NCBI GenBank assembly: GCA_902800365.1
Contig: CADCEF010000021.1
Coordinates: forward strand, 1 to 64,000
DNA length: 64,000 nt
Source of the DNA: an uncultured Prevotella sp.
GTDB taxonomy: Bacteria > Bacteroidota > Bacteroidia > Bacteroidales > Bacteroidaceae
Reading direction: 5' to 3'
In this document: piece after piece, positions 34,317 through 43,266 of the stretch
How the letters are laid out: every line of letters starts with the position of its first letter
How positions within the stretch are numbered: position 1 is the stretch's first letter
Made by a program: the position numbers and the translations under genes
Notes under the pieces: generated by a model
Seen by the model: only the letters and a program-made list of their open reading frames with translations
The model's database searches: none
What the model was told of the DNA's origin: nothing

Positions 34317-37082
34317 TTAGTGGGCTTCAAGCCAGTTCTGGCCAAAGCCTGAATCGGCTACTAAAGGCACACTTAAGCTGAGGGCATTCTGCATCTCTTC
34401 GAGCACGATGCCCTCTACTTTTTCCTTCTCTTCTGGGTAGACAGAGAAGTTCAATTCGTCGTGTACCTGAAGAATCATCTTAGAACGTATTCCTTCGGCT
34501 TTAAAGCGGTTAAAAATGCGAATCATGGCTACCTTGATGATATCGGCAGCAGTGCCCTGAATGGGGGCATTGATAGCGTTACGTTCTGCAAAGCCGCGAA
34601 CGGTAGCATTGTGCGAGTTGATATCAGGCAGATAGCGGCGACGGCCGAATAGGGTAGTGACATATCCTTTTTCGCGAGCCACCTCTTTAGACTTTTCCAT
34701 ATAGTCGTGAACCTGTGGGAAGGTCTCGAAATATCCGTCAATCAGCATCTTAGCCTCGTCGCGAGGGATGTCCAGGCGCTCTGCCAGTCCAAATACGGTG
34801 ATGCCGTAGATGATACCAAAGTTGGCGCGTTTTGACTTGGTGCGTTCATCGCGAGTAACCTCTTCAATGGGCTTCTTATAGATGTTGGCAGCTGTGGCAG
34901 CATGAAGATCCTTGCCTTCGCTAAACACTTTTATCATCTCTGCGTCCTGTGACAGATGGGCCATCACGCGCAATTCTATCTGACTGTAGTCTGCTGAAAA
35001 GAACAGACATCCTGGTTCTGGAATAAATGCCTTACGGATTTCTTTTCCATCTTCACCACGAATAGGGATGTTCTGCAAGTTGGGATCGCTTGACGATAGG
35101 CGCCCAGTGGCTGTTATCGTCTGATTAAACGAGGTATGGATATGACCTGTTTTGGGATTTATCAGCTTTGGTAGGGCATCGATATAGGTGCCTATCAGCT
35201 TCTTTAACCCTCTGTGCGCCAATATGTCAGCTACAATCTCATGCTTATTGCGTAGCTGCTGCAGCACTTCTTCTGAGGTTACGTATTGACCCGTTTTGGT
35301 TTTTTTGGCTTTCTCTACAATTTTGAGTTTATCGAAGAGAATCTCACCAACCTGCTTAGGCGATGCGATGTTGAATTGTTCGCCTGCCAGTTCGTAGATA
35401 CGAGCTTCAATCTCGTTCATGCGGTTGGTGAATTGTTTTGACGTTTCGGCCAGTGATGCTGTGTCCAGACAAACGCCATTCATCTCCATTTCTGCCAAAA
35501 CGGGCATCAATGGCATCTCTATATTATAGAATAGGTCTTCGCACCCAGCTTTCTTCAATTCAGGTTCCAGTTTGTTTTTCAGTCGGAGTGTGATGTCAGC
35601 ATCTTCGGCTGCATACTCATAAACCTGCGAGGGTAGGAGAGAGCGCATCGATTTCTGGTTTTTACCTTTGGGCCCAATGAGTTCATCGATATGGATAGTT
35701 TGGTAGTTGAGATATATCTCTGCCATATAGTCCATGTTGTGATGCAGTTCGGGTTGGATGAGATAGTGAGCTATCATCGTGTCCCACATCTTGCCTTTGA
35801 GCTCGATGCCATAGTTGCGAAGCACTTCAAGGTCGTACTTCAGATTCTGACCGATTTTCAGAATTTCGTCGTTTTCGTATACGGGTTTAAAGATATTAAC
35901 AATTTGCAACGCTTCTTCACGATTGGCTGGAATGGGGACGTAAAATGCCTCGAATTCCTTCACGGCGAAGCTCAAACCTACCAATTCTGCATCGATGGCA
36001 GAGGTTGATGTGGTTTCTGTGTCTAGACTGAGAATTTTGTTTGTCAAGAAATAATCACGCAGATTTTTCAAATCTTCCTGATTATCAACGAGTTTGTAGT
36101 TGTGAGGCGTTGTTTTTAACGTCTCAAAACTCGAATTTTCGCTCGTTTCCGCACCCTCGGGCGCAAATTCTGCAAAGAGATCGAGTTGTTGATTTACTAC
36201 TTTTTGCGGTTTTTGACTTTTTTTAAGAACTCTGTCGGCAAAGCTCTTCATCTCCAGTTCGAGCAGTAATTTGCCAAGTTCGTCTTCGTTGGGCTCCACG
36301 AGTTTCAAACTCTCCATGTCGAGCTCGATGGGCACATCGGTTTTGATGGTTGCCAAGAAATAACTCATCTTGATATCATCGACATGCTCTTCAACTTTTT
36401 CACGAAGTTTTCCTTTTATCTCGCTCGATCGCTCTATCAGTTTTTCGATGCTTCCAAACTCGTTGATAAGTTTCACGGCCGTTTTTTCTCCCACACCAGG
36501 ACAGCCTGGGAAGTTATCGGCCGAGTCGCCCATCAGTGCCAGAAGATCGATGACTGAAGTAGGAGAGGGGATACCATATTTCTCGCAGACCTCCTTGGGG
36601 CCCATCGTTTCGTAGCCGCCTCCATGACGAGGACGGTAGGTGAAAACGTGGTCGTTAACCAGCTGTCCGTAGTCTTTATCGGGGGTAAGCATGTAAGTTT
36701 CAATACCGATGGAACCGGCTTTTTCTGCGAGTGTACCTATCACGTCGTCGGCCTCGTAACCGTCTGCTTGCAGGATGGGTATGCGATAGGCCTTCAGCAG
36801 GTCTTTGATAATTGGAACTGCTTTGCGAATATCCTCTGGCGTCTCTTCGCGCTGGGCTTTGTATTCAGGAAAGGCTTCGCTACGGAAGGTTGGTCCATGC
36901 GGATCGAAAGCCACTCCGATGTGCGTTGGCTTCTCTTTTGTCAGTACCTCGTTCAGCGTATTCAAGAAGCCCATGATGGCACTCGTGTTCAGTCCTTTCG
37001 AGTTGATTCGTGGGTTTTTGATGAACGCATAATAGCTGCGATAAATGAGCGCATAAGCGTCTAAAAGAAACAATTTCTGCAT
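34317..37082 (-). CDS. polA: DNA polymerase I
   Basis: A 921-residue three-domain PolA. The N-terminal 5' nuclease has YALIYRSYYAF, YEADDVIGTLA and GDSADNFPGCPGVGEKTA. The proofreading domain is intact, with LSLDTETTS as Exo I, unlike the degenerate versions in some phyla. The polymerase has FSADYSQIELRVMAHLS (motif A), RDERTKSKRANFGIIYG (O helix) and LQVHDELNF (motif C). It fills gaps in repair and removes Okazaki primers. Its stop abuts the kinase stop with no intervening base. Confidence 0.98.
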   Translation of the reverse strand: MQKLFLLDAYALIYRSYYAFIKNPRINSKGLNTSAIMGFLNTLNEVLTKEKPTHIGVAFDPHGPTFRSEAFPEYKAQREETPEDIRKAVPIIKDLLKAYRIPILQADGYEADDVIGTLAEKAGSIGIETYMLTPDKDYGQLVNDHVFTYRPRHGGGYETMGPKEVCEKYGIPSPTSVIDLLALMGDSADNFPGCPGVGEKTAVKLINEFGSIEKLIERSSEIKGKLREKVEEHVDDIKMSYFLATIKTDVPIELDMESLKLVEPNEDELGKLLLELEMKSFADRVLKKSQKPQKVVNQQLDLFAEFAPEGAETSENSSFETLKTTPHNYKLVDNQEDLKNLRDYFLTNKILSLDTETTSTSAIDAELVGLSFAVKEFEAFYVPIPANREEALQIVNIFKPVYENDEILKIGQNLKYDLEVLRNYGIELKGKMWDTMIAHYLIQPELHHNMDYMAEIYLNYQTIHIDELIGPKGKNQKSMRSLLPSQVYEYAAEDADITLRLKNKLEPELKKAGCEDLFYNIEMPLMPVLAEMEMNGVCLDTASLAETSKQFTNRMNEIEARIYELAGEQFNIASPKQVGEILFDKLKIVEKAKKTKTGQYVTSEEVLQQLRNKHEIVADILAHRGLKKLIGTYIDALPKLINPKTGHIHTSFNQTITATGRLSSSDPNLQNIPIRGEDGKEIRKAFIPEPGCLFFSADYSQIELRVMAHLSQDAEMIKVFSEGKDLHAATAANIYKKPIEEVTRDERTKSKRANFGIIYGITVFGLAERLDIPRDEAKMLIDGYFETFPQVHDYMEKSKEVAREKGYVTTLFGRRRYLPDINSHNATVRGFAERNAINAPIQGTAADIIKVAMIRIFNRFKAEGIRSKMILQVHDELNFSVYPEEKEKVEGIVLEEMQNALSLSVPLVADSGFGQNWLEAH

Positions 37083-37169
37083 AACTTTCTTAATTTTCGG
37101 CTCAAAATTACCAAAATATTTCCTAATAAGAGAATTATTTCTTATTTTTGTGCCAAAATTCCGCTAGCT

Positions 37170-38144
37170 ATGGATTATTTATCTACGATAAGAAAACCAA
37201 TTGAGGGCGAAATGAACGACTTTGTTGAGTTGTTCAAGCAATGTCTTTCGCAAGGTGACGGCATGCTCGAGAGTGTTCTTTCTCACATCCGTCAGCGTGG
37301 AGGAAAGCGTATGCGCCCAATGCTTATCCTGCTTACTGCCAAGAATTATGGCGATGTTTTGAGTGTTACACAGAATGCAGCTTTAGGTTTGGAGTTGCTT
37401 CATACGGCCAGTTTGGTGCACGATGATGTAGTAGACGAGAGCGATCAGCGTCGTGGTCAGCCTTCGGTTAATGCTGAATATAATAATAAGGTGGCTGTGC
37501 TTGTGGGCGATTATATTCTGTCTACAGCCTTGTTGCGTGTGGCGCTTTCTGATAATCATGAAATCGTACAAGAGTTGGCCGAACTTGGTCGTACTCTGGC
37601 TGCTGGTGAGATTCTGCAACTTTCGAATATTTCGAATCAGGAAATCTCGGAAGATGTTTATTATCAGGTAATTGACAAGAAGACAGCTGTGCTTTTCGAG
37701 GCTTGTTGTAAGCTTGGTGCGATATCTGTTGGTGCGCCTCGCGATGTTATCGAAAAGGCTGCAAAATTCGGACATAATATTGGAATGATTTTCCAGATTC
37801 GTGATGATATTTTTGATTATTACGATTCAGCCGAAATAGGTAAGCCTACTGGTAATGATATGCTTGAAGGTAAGTTGACGTTGCCAGTTATTTATACGCT
37901 TACACATTATGAGTCTCCTGCTATGATGACGCTGGCTAAGAAGGTTAAGAATGGTACGATTAATTCTGATGAAATCGCCGTTTTAATCGAGTTCACTAAG
38001 CAGTATGGTGGTATCAAGTATGCTGAGAAGAAGATGGAGGAGTTTGCTGTAGAATGCCAGAGATTCATCGATGAATGCGTGAAACCTGAGTTGAAGGATT
38101 CTTTCAGAGCTTATCTTGAATATGTGATTCAGCGCGATAAATAA
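37170..38144 (+). CDS. Trans-polyprenyl diphosphate synthase
   Basis: A 324-residue all-helical prenyltransferase. The first aspartate-rich motif is DDVVD at 85-89 (LVHDDVVDES) and the second DDIFD at 212-216 (QIRDDIFDYYD), with GGKRMRP near the N-terminus binding isopentenyl diphosphate. It most likely makes the long side chain of menaquinone; chain length cannot be set by eye. A strong terminator follows immediately. Confidence 0.93.
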   Translation: MDYLSTIRKPIEGEMNDFVELFKQCLSQGDGMLESVLSHIRQRGGKRMRPMLILLTAKNYGDVLSVTQNAALGLELLHTASLVHDDVVDESDQRRGQPSVNAEYNNKVAVLVGDYILSTALLRVALSDNHEIVQELAELGRTLAAGEILQLSNISNQEISEDVYYQVIDKKTAVLFEACCKLGAISVGAPRDVIEKAAKFGHNIGMIFQIRDDIFDYYDSAEIGKPTGNDMLEGKLTLPVIYTLTHYESPAMMTLAKKVKNGTINSDEIAVLIEFTKQYGGIKYAEKKMEEFAVECQRFIDECVKPELKDSFRAYLEYVIQRDK

Positions 38145-38147
38145 AGT

Positions 38148-38177
38148 AAAACCCCTCCGGATTTGGAGGGGTTTTTT
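38148..38177. terminator. Bidirectional terminator between prenyl synthase and deoC
   Basis: AAAACCCCTCC (38148-38158) pairs with GGAGGGGTTTT (38165-38175), followed by TT. The leading A run serves the minus-strand deoC transcript. Confidence 0.88.
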
Positions 38178-38187
38178 GTTTCTGTAA

Positions 38188-39129
38188 TCAGAAGAATTTT
38201 ACTTCTTCGCCGATAACCTCGCTGAGTAGCAGGTTTGCTAAGCGACTTGTTCCCATGCGGAACATCTGGTTAGTGAGCCATTTCTCGCCCAGAACCTCTT
38301 TTACGATGGTGTAGTATATCAATGCATCCATTACACTGTTAAGGCCTCCAGCGGGCTTAAAACCTATTTGTATGCCGGTTTCATCGTAGTATTCCTTGAT
38401 GGCCTGACACATCACGTAAGCTGCCTCTGGTGTGGCAGCTGGCTGCTCCTTACCTGTAGAGGTCTTGATATAGTCGGCACCTGAATACATGGCTAGGATA
38501 GATGCGGTCTTGATGTTTGCAGCGGTCTTCAGGCAACCTGTTTCGAGGATAACCTTCAGTTTGGCATCGCCGCAGGCCTCTTTCATCTGCTGAATCTCGT
38601 CGATACAGGTCTCGTAATCGCCTGAGAGGAATGCGCCCACACTCAGTACCATATCAATCTCTGTGGCGCCGTCTTTTACAGCCAGACCAGTCTCGATGGT
38701 CTTTACCTCAATCAGTGCCTGTGAAGAAGGGAATGATCCGGATACGCAAGCTACCTCAACGCCTTCGATTTCGAGTGTCTCAGAAACCACTTTTGCAAAG
38801 CGTGGATATACGCAGATGGTGGCTACGTGGGGTAGGTGAGGGTAGTTCTCTTCGAACTGGTTTACACGCTCTGTAAAGGCCAGCACGCTCTCGTCAGAAT
38901 CGGTTGTCTTCAGGGTGGTAAGCTCCACGCTACCCATCAGGAATTTCTTTACCTCAAGGGTATCGTTTTCGGCTACTTTCTCGGCAATGATTTTCTTCAC
39001 TGCTTCCTTCACTTCCTCGTCTGTTATCTCGAGGTTGTACTTACTTAGAACCTCTTCCATGCGGCTCTTTTGTGGCATCTCAAAGTGGTGATGATGCTCG
39101 TGTTCGTGCTCGTGTTTGTGTTCTGCCAT
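38188..39129 (-). CDS. deoC: Deoxyribose-phosphate aldolase with histidine-rich N-terminus
   Basis: A 313-residue class I aldolase that splits 2-deoxyribose-5-phosphate into glyceraldehyde-3-phosphate and acetaldehyde. The Schiff-base lysine is K222 (ADYIKTSTGK), D159 lies in EIDMV, and the second lysine is in GFKPAGG. The protein is longer than the usual 220-260 residues because of an N-terminal extension whose first 15 residues contain eight histidines (MAEHKHEHEHEHHHH). That tail may bind metal; it is not part of the known aldolase fold. It ends a minus-strand run that includes a MazG-like gene and dtd. Confidence 0.95.
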   Translation of the reverse strand: MAEHKHEHEHEHHHHFEMPQKSRMEEVLSKYNLEITDEEVKEAVKKIIAEKVAENDTLEVKKFLMGSVELTTLKTTDSDESVLAFTERVNQFEENYPHLPHVATICVYPRFAKVVSETLEIEGVEVACVSGSFPSSQALIEVKTIETGLAVKDGATEIDMVLSVGAFLSGDYETCIDEIQQMKEACGDAKLKVILETGCLKTAANIKTASILAMYSGADYIKTSTGKEQPAATPEAAYVMCQAIKEYYDETGIQIGFKPAGGLNSVMDALIYYTIVKEVLGEKWLTNQMFRMGTSRLANLLLSEVIGEEVKFF

Positions 39130-39158
39130 AATTGTAATTGTTATATTGTTAAAACTGT

Positions 39159-39485
39159 TTATGCCATCAATTTCTTGTTCTGGATGTGCCTCAGAGAGTC
39201 GCGCTGGGTCTTCTTTTCGATAGATTTCTGCAACTCTTCTGTCAAATCAACGCCCGTTTGATTGGCCAGACAAAGCAGTACCCATAGTATATCGGCCATT
39301 TCTTCGCCAAGGTTATCTTTCTCGCCAGGCTTAAAGCTCTGATCGCCGTATTTGCGTGCCATCACACGGGCCAGTTCGCCTACTTCTTCAGTTAGAACAG
39401 CCATGTTCGTAAGCTCTGAAAAGTAGCGTACGCCGTACTCTTTTATCCAGTGGTCAACCGCTTCTTGTGCCTCTTTTATCGTCAT
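39159..39485 (-). CDS. MazG-like nucleotide pyrophosphohydrolase
   Basis: A 108-residue all-alpha NTP pyrophosphatase, giving a nucleoside monophosphate and pyrophosphate. The metal-binding motif is complete: EEVGELARVMARK then EEMADILWVLLCLANQTGVDL (ExxE...ExxD). Single-domain members such as RS21-C6/dCTPase clear non-canonical nucleotides. Its start overlaps the preceding small membrane protein gene by four bases. Confidence 0.9.
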   Translation of the reverse strand: MTIKEAQEAVDHWIKEYGVRYFSELTNMAVLTEEVGELARVMARKYGDQSFKPGEKDNLGEEMADILWVLLCLANQTGVDLTEELQKSIEKKTQRDSLRHIQNKKLMA

Positions 39486-39727
39486 CTTAATAGCATTTGA
39501 AAGATTAAAATGAATGTTGCAATCAGTATGATGCCGATGTTCTGCTTATTGTCGCGCTCGTATTCCTTCCAGTTGAAGGCTTTGTAGAGCACTACAAATA
39601 CGAAAAGTAGTATGCCGATACCGCATGGCCACATGCCAAACTGGTAGCCTTTAATCCAGGCTAAAACCACGCCGATGGTGCAGAGTAGGGCGCTTGAGAG
39701 TTGAATTTCTCTGAGATATTTTTTCAT
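39482..39727 (-). CDS. Small membrane protein, 81 residues
   Basis: Three predicted helices (about 10-26, 32-50, 63-80). Unknown family. The C-terminal half, with NKQNIGIILIATFILIFQ, aligns by eye with the next gene's GENIGLIIFIAVIVFISIM, so the two are probably distant paralogues. It overlaps the MazG-like gene by four bases and shares one base (TAATG) with the preceding gene. Confidence 0.75.
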   Translation of the reverse strand: MKKYLREIQLSSALLCTIGVVLAWIKGYQFGMWPCGIGILLFVFVVLYKAFNWKEYERDNKQNIGIILIATFILIFQMLLR

Positions 39728-39993
39728 TAGAGATACATTATTGATATGAAGACAATGACTGCTATAAATATGATGAGCCCAATGTTTTCGCCTAAGTTTT
39801 TCTTGAAATGCGCGAATTGGTAGATAATCTTGGGTATAGTTAGTATGAATCCTGTAAGCAGGATATACGATAGGGTAGTGCTCTGGTTTGAACTATGGAT
39901 TGTGCCATACCTCACAAAGCATGTTATGAAGTAGATTGCATAGAGAATTAGTCCGATGTTATTGAGTTTTTCTACTATTGTATTCTTATCCAT
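39727..39993 (-). CDS. Small membrane protein, 88 residues
   Basis: Three predicted helices (about 13-27, 41-58, 68-87), with the C-terminal ENIGLIIFIAVIVF resembling the adjacent 81-residue protein. Unknown family. It starts one base after the dtd stop, so the four genes dtd, this one, its relative and the MazG-like gene form a tight operon. A function cannot be proposed from the sequence. Confidence 0.75.
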   Translation of the reverse strand: MDKNTIVEKLNNIGLILYAIYFITCFVRYGTIHSSNQSTTLSYILLTGFILTIPKIIYQFAHFKKNLGENIGLIIFIAVIVFISIMYL

Positions 39994-39994
39994 T

Positions 39995-40447
39995 TTATTC
40001 TTTGTTTTTTGTGTCCATACATATGGTTACAGGGCCATCGTTCAGCAGTTCTACTTTCATATCGGCGCCAAATTCGCCTGTGGCTACTTGTTGTCCGATG
40101 GCTTCAGAAAGTTGTGCGCAGAAGGCTTCGTAGAGTGGGATAGAGTGCTCGTGAGAGCCTGCACGGAACCACGATGGACGGTTGCCTTTCTTGTAGCTTG
40201 CATACAGCGTGAACTGACTGACTACCAGACAGTTACCTTTTACAGCGAGTATCGAGCGATTCATCACATCGTTTTCGTCGCCAAACACACGCAGATTGGC
40301 TATCTTCTTTACCAACCACTCTACGTCTTCCATCGTGTCTTCATCGCAAACACCTACTAGTATCAGGTATCCCTGACCAATCTGGCCATGAACGCTGCCC
40401 TCGATAGTAACGCTGGCGTGGGTAACTCGTTGTATGACTGCTCTCAT
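39995..40447 (-). CDS. dtd: D-aminoacyl-tRNA deacylase
   Basis: A 150-residue Dtd that removes D-amino acids and glycine wrongly attached to tRNA. The active-site SQFTLYAS motif (with the conserved Gln-Phe-Thr) and the C-terminal GPVTICMD (the cross-subunit Gly-Pro) are both present. MRAVIQRVTHASVTIEG is the standard N-terminus. First gene of a compact minus-strand operon. Confidence 0.96.
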   Translation of the reverse strand: MRAVIQRVTHASVTIEGSVHGQIGQGYLILVGVCDEDTMEDVEWLVKKIANLRVFGDENDVMNRSILAVKGNCLVVSQFTLYASYKKGNRPSWFRAGSHEHSIPLYEAFCAQLSEAIGQQVATGEFGADMKVELLNDGPVTICMDTKNKE

Positions 40448-40518
40448 CTATTCTTTTATTTTGCCGCAAAGTTACGATAAATAGCTGAATTATCCAAATT
40501 TTATTTTAGTCAATTTAT

Positions 40519-40713
40519 ACTTTGTGACTTGTGATTTTGTGACATTAAGGTGGTTGCTGTTTTGTGGAAATGGGTAAAAATGAAGTTTATAATTATATAT
40601 ATAATTATAATAATATATTATATTCTATTTATCATAATACTCAGAATATCTCCATATTTCAATACTTGCATTGCTGTATGTGCTTAATGTCACAAAATCA
40701 CAAGTCACAAAGT
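40519..40713. repeat. MITE-like element with 31-bp perfect inverted repeats
   Basis: Positions 40519-40549 and 40683-40713 are exact reverse complements over 31 bases. Each arm contains TTGTGA three times (TTTGTGACTTGTGATTTTGT). Between them lie 133 AT-rich bases with no credible gene. Total length is 195 bases, the size of a miniature inverted-repeat element. No clear target duplication was found. It fills most of the dtd-uvrC gap (40448-40771), the longest gene-free stretch in this part. Confidence 0.65.
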
Positions 40714-40771
40714 TACGTTTTTAAATGTGCTGTTTGGATATCGTAAATGTATCGTTTAAGCAGGCTAAATG

Positions 40772-42616
40772 CTATATCTCCTCTGGATGGAAATGCTGGT
40801 AGATAATTTGCGCTTTTGCTGGGCCTATCAAATCGGATAGGGTAGAGAGTTCCGCCTCACGTATCTTCTTGACCGATTTGAGGGCATTTAAAAGCTCGTC
40901 ACGCGTCTTTGGACCAATCCCCTTAATGTCGTCCATCTCCGAGTGCAAGGCACGCTTAGAACGCTTGTCTCGATGGAATGTGATGGCAAAGCGATGCACC
41001 TCGTCCTGTATCTGAGTGAGTACATGGAATAGCTCTGATTCTACCTTGAGTGCTATCTTCATGGGAGGGAATCCGTAGAGTAATTCGTTGGTACGGTGAC
41101 GATCGTCTTTGGCCAGTCCGGCGATGGGGATATCAAGGTTCAATTCGTCTTGAATCACCTGTCTGATAATCTCCATCTGGCCCTTTCCGCCGTCGGCAAT
41201 AATGAGGTCGGGTAGGGGTTGTTCTTCTTCAAGCAAACGGGTATAACGGCGATGTACCACTTCTTTCATCGAAGCATAATCATCCGGGCCCACAACGGTC
41301 TTGATATTGTATCGCTTATAGTCGCTTTTCGAGGGCTTCATCTTCTTGAAAACGATGCATGCGGCTACGGCATCAGTACCCGATATGTTCGAGTTGTCGA
41401 AGCACTCAATCTGGTAGGGTAGTTTGGGTAGATGAAGCTTATCTTGCAGCTCCTTCATCAGTCTGGTTTGCTTCTGCTCGGGGTTCAGTTTTTCGGCTTG
41501 CTTTAAGCGGTCAAACTTGTACTCTTTGCAGTTCATGATAGATAGGTCTAACAGCTTCTTTTTATCACCCAGTTTGGGCACGGTGAACTTTACTCCATCC
41601 AACTCTAAGTCTACCTCTTCCTGTACGATGATTTCTTTCGAATCGCTCTTAAATCGCTCTCTCAATTCTACGATACCAAGCTGAAGAAGCTCCTCGTCAG
41701 TCTCGTTCAGTTTCTTTTTATATTCGATGGTAAAACTCTGGTTGATGCTGCCGTTAGATACGTGGATGTAGTTGATAAAGGCCAATTTTTCGTCGGATGT
41801 AATCGAGAAAACATCCACTTTATCGATGGTCTGACTCACTACCTGACTCTTGCTGACGAATCCATCCAGCGCCAGATATTTGCGCTTTACTTCCTCGGCT
41901 TCTTCGAATCTCAGCTCTTCTGACAGTCGCAGCATTTCTTCCTTCAGATCTCTCAGCACTTCGCGCGTATTACCTTTCAGAATCTCTCGTGCCTGAGCGA
42001 TGTTCTTCTGGTAGTCCTCGTAGGATTGTTTTCCTACGCAGGGACCCATACATTTCTTAATATGGTAGTCGAGACAAACGCGATATTTTCCGCTCTGAAT
42101 ACCTTCTTTTGTGATAGGTTGTCGGCAGGTCCTGGGACTATATAACTCCTTAATCAGGTTCAGTACGTCGTACATGGCGCTTACCTTGGCATACGGTCCG
42201 TAATAACTGCCCCATTTCTTGTTGATGGTACGGGTTTTGAAAATGCGAGGGAAGAATTCGTTGGTGATGCAGATAGAAGGGTAGGTCTTACCGTCTTTCA
42301 GCAGAACGTTGTAACGAGGGTTGTATTTCTTGATGAGCGAGTTCTCCAGGAGTAGGGCGTCTTCTTCGGTATTCACTACGGTGTAGCTGATATCGAAAAT
42401 CTTGCTGACCAGTACCTTTGTTTTGAATCTGTCGACCTCCGTATGGAAATATCTCGAAACTCTGTTCTTCAAGCTTTTGGCTTTTCCAACGTAGATGATG
42501 GTTTTCTCTTCATCATAGAACTGATAGCTACCAGGTTTGTCTGGCAGTCTTCTTACAATACTCCTGAGATACTCTAGTCGTTTCTCGTTTTCTTCCTTCG
42601 TCATTTTGTGTATCAT
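40772..42616 (-). CDS. uvrC: Excinuclease ABC subunit UvrC
   Basis: A 614-residue UvrC that makes the two incisions of nucleotide excision repair. The N-terminal GIY-YIG domain reads PGSYQFYDEEKTIIYVGKAKSLKNRV. The four cysteines of the iron-sulfur region occur around CRQPITKEG, CLDYHIKKCMGPCVG. A UVR motif follows (LRFEEAEEVKRKYLALD), then the RNase H-like nuclease (IECFDNSNISGTDAVAACIVF) and a C-terminal helix-hairpin-helix (IKGIGPKTRDELLNAL). The start MIHKMTKEEN has a second possible ATG four codons in. Confidence 0.97.
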   Translation of the reverse strand: MIHKMTKEENEKRLEYLRSIVRRLPDKPGSYQFYDEEKTIIYVGKAKSLKNRVSRYFHTEVDRFKTKVLVSKIFDISYTVVNTEEDALLLENSLIKKYNPRYNVLLKDGKTYPSICITNEFFPRIFKTRTINKKWGSYYGPYAKVSAMYDVLNLIKELYSPRTCRQPITKEGIQSGKYRVCLDYHIKKCMGPCVGKQSYEDYQKNIAQAREILKGNTREVLRDLKEEMLRLSEELRFEEAEEVKRKYLALDGFVSKSQVVSQTIDKVDVFSITSDEKLAFINYIHVSNGSINQSFTIEYKKKLNETDEELLQLGIVELRERFKSDSKEIIVQEEVDLELDGVKFTVPKLGDKKKLLDLSIMNCKEYKFDRLKQAEKLNPEQKQTRLMKELQDKLHLPKLPYQIECFDNSNISGTDAVAACIVFKKMKPSKSDYKRYNIKTVVGPDDYASMKEVVHRRYTRLLEEEQPLPDLIIADGGKGQMEIIRQVIQDELNLDIPIAGLAKDDRHRTNELLYGFPPMKIALKVESELFHVLTQIQDEVHRFAITFHRDKRSKRALHSEMDDIKGIGPKTRDELLNALKSVKKIREAELSTLSDLIGPAKAQIIYQHFHPEEI

Positions 42617-42668
42617 TTAAATGTAAATCTCGCGAAGACCCTTTGTTTATGGGTGTTTCGCGAGATTA

Positions 42669-42684
42669 TGTTTCACGTGGAACA
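42669..42684. promoter_or_regulatory. parS: parS-like ParB binding site 1
   Basis: TGTTTCACGTGGAACA; its complement TGTTCCACGTGAAACA equals the classical chromosomal parS consensus (TGTTNCACGTGAAACA). It lies in the 72-base gap between uvrC and apt. An identical copy is found 582 bases away. Confidence 0.85.
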
Positions 42685-42688
42685 TTCT

Positions 42689-43216
42689 TTAGAGGGTGAG
42701 TAACGTGGTGAGGTCGATGCCTTTAAACTCATCGCGACCATGAAGTCCTTCGTCTTTTATTTCCATGATGAAGTTCATGTATACCTTCTTGGGATTGAAA
42801 TGCTGAACCAGTTTGTAGGCAGCTTTGGCAGTACCACCTGTAGCCAACAAATCGTCGTGGATAAGAACCACGTCGTTTTCATCGATAGAGTCGAGGTGCA
42901 TCTCGATGGTATCTACGCCATACTCTTTTGAGAACGATTCCTTGATGGTAGTGTAGGGGAGTTTTCCTGGTTTGCGTGCCATCACCATACCGCAACCCAG
43001 TTTTGATGCCAATGCAGCTGCCATGATGAAACCGCGACTTTCGATACCAACAATTTTAGTGATACCTTTGTCTTTGTAGAGCTCGTACAGCTCGTCGGTC
43101 ATAATCTTCATGCACTCTGCACTTTTGTAGAGCGTGGTCACGTCGCGGAAGTTGATACCCTTCTTGGGAAAATCTGGTATGCAACGCAGATTGTCTAATA
43201 GTGTTTTGTTGTTCAT
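42689..43216 (-). CDS. apt: Adenine phosphoribosyltransferase
   Basis: A 175-residue type I phosphoribosyltransferase that salvages adenine to AMP with PRPP. The PRPP loop is VVLIHDDLLATGGTAKAA, and the flexible loop region GMVMARKPGKLPYTTIKESFSKEYG is intact. The gene is bracketed on both sides by identical parS-like sites, a chance or selected location that says nothing about the enzyme itself. Confidence 0.97.
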   Translation of the reverse strand: MNNKTLLDNLRCIPDFPKKGINFRDVTTLYKSAECMKIMTDELYELYKDKGITKIVGIESRGFIMAAALASKLGCGMVMARKPGKLPYTTIKESFSKEYGVDTIEMHLDSIDENDVVLIHDDLLATGGTAKAAYKLVQHFNPKKVYMNFIMEIKDEGLHGRDEFKGIDLTTLLTL

Positions 43217-43250
43217 AATCAGTGAGTTATAATGTTTGTTACTTGTCTAA

Positions 43251-43266
43251 TGTTTCACGTGGAACA
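43251..43266. promoter_or_regulatory. parS: parS-like ParB binding site 2
   Basis: TGTTTCACGTGGAACA, the same 16 bases and orientation as the copy at 42669-42684. It ends one base before the mnmG stop codon. Two perfect copies within 0.6 kb make chance unlikely. Confidence 0.85.

Noticed and set aside
40564-40746. 60-residue frame inside the MITE-like element
   Set aside because: Low-complexity Asn/Tyr-rich product of AT-rich sequence; it runs through the terminal repeat.
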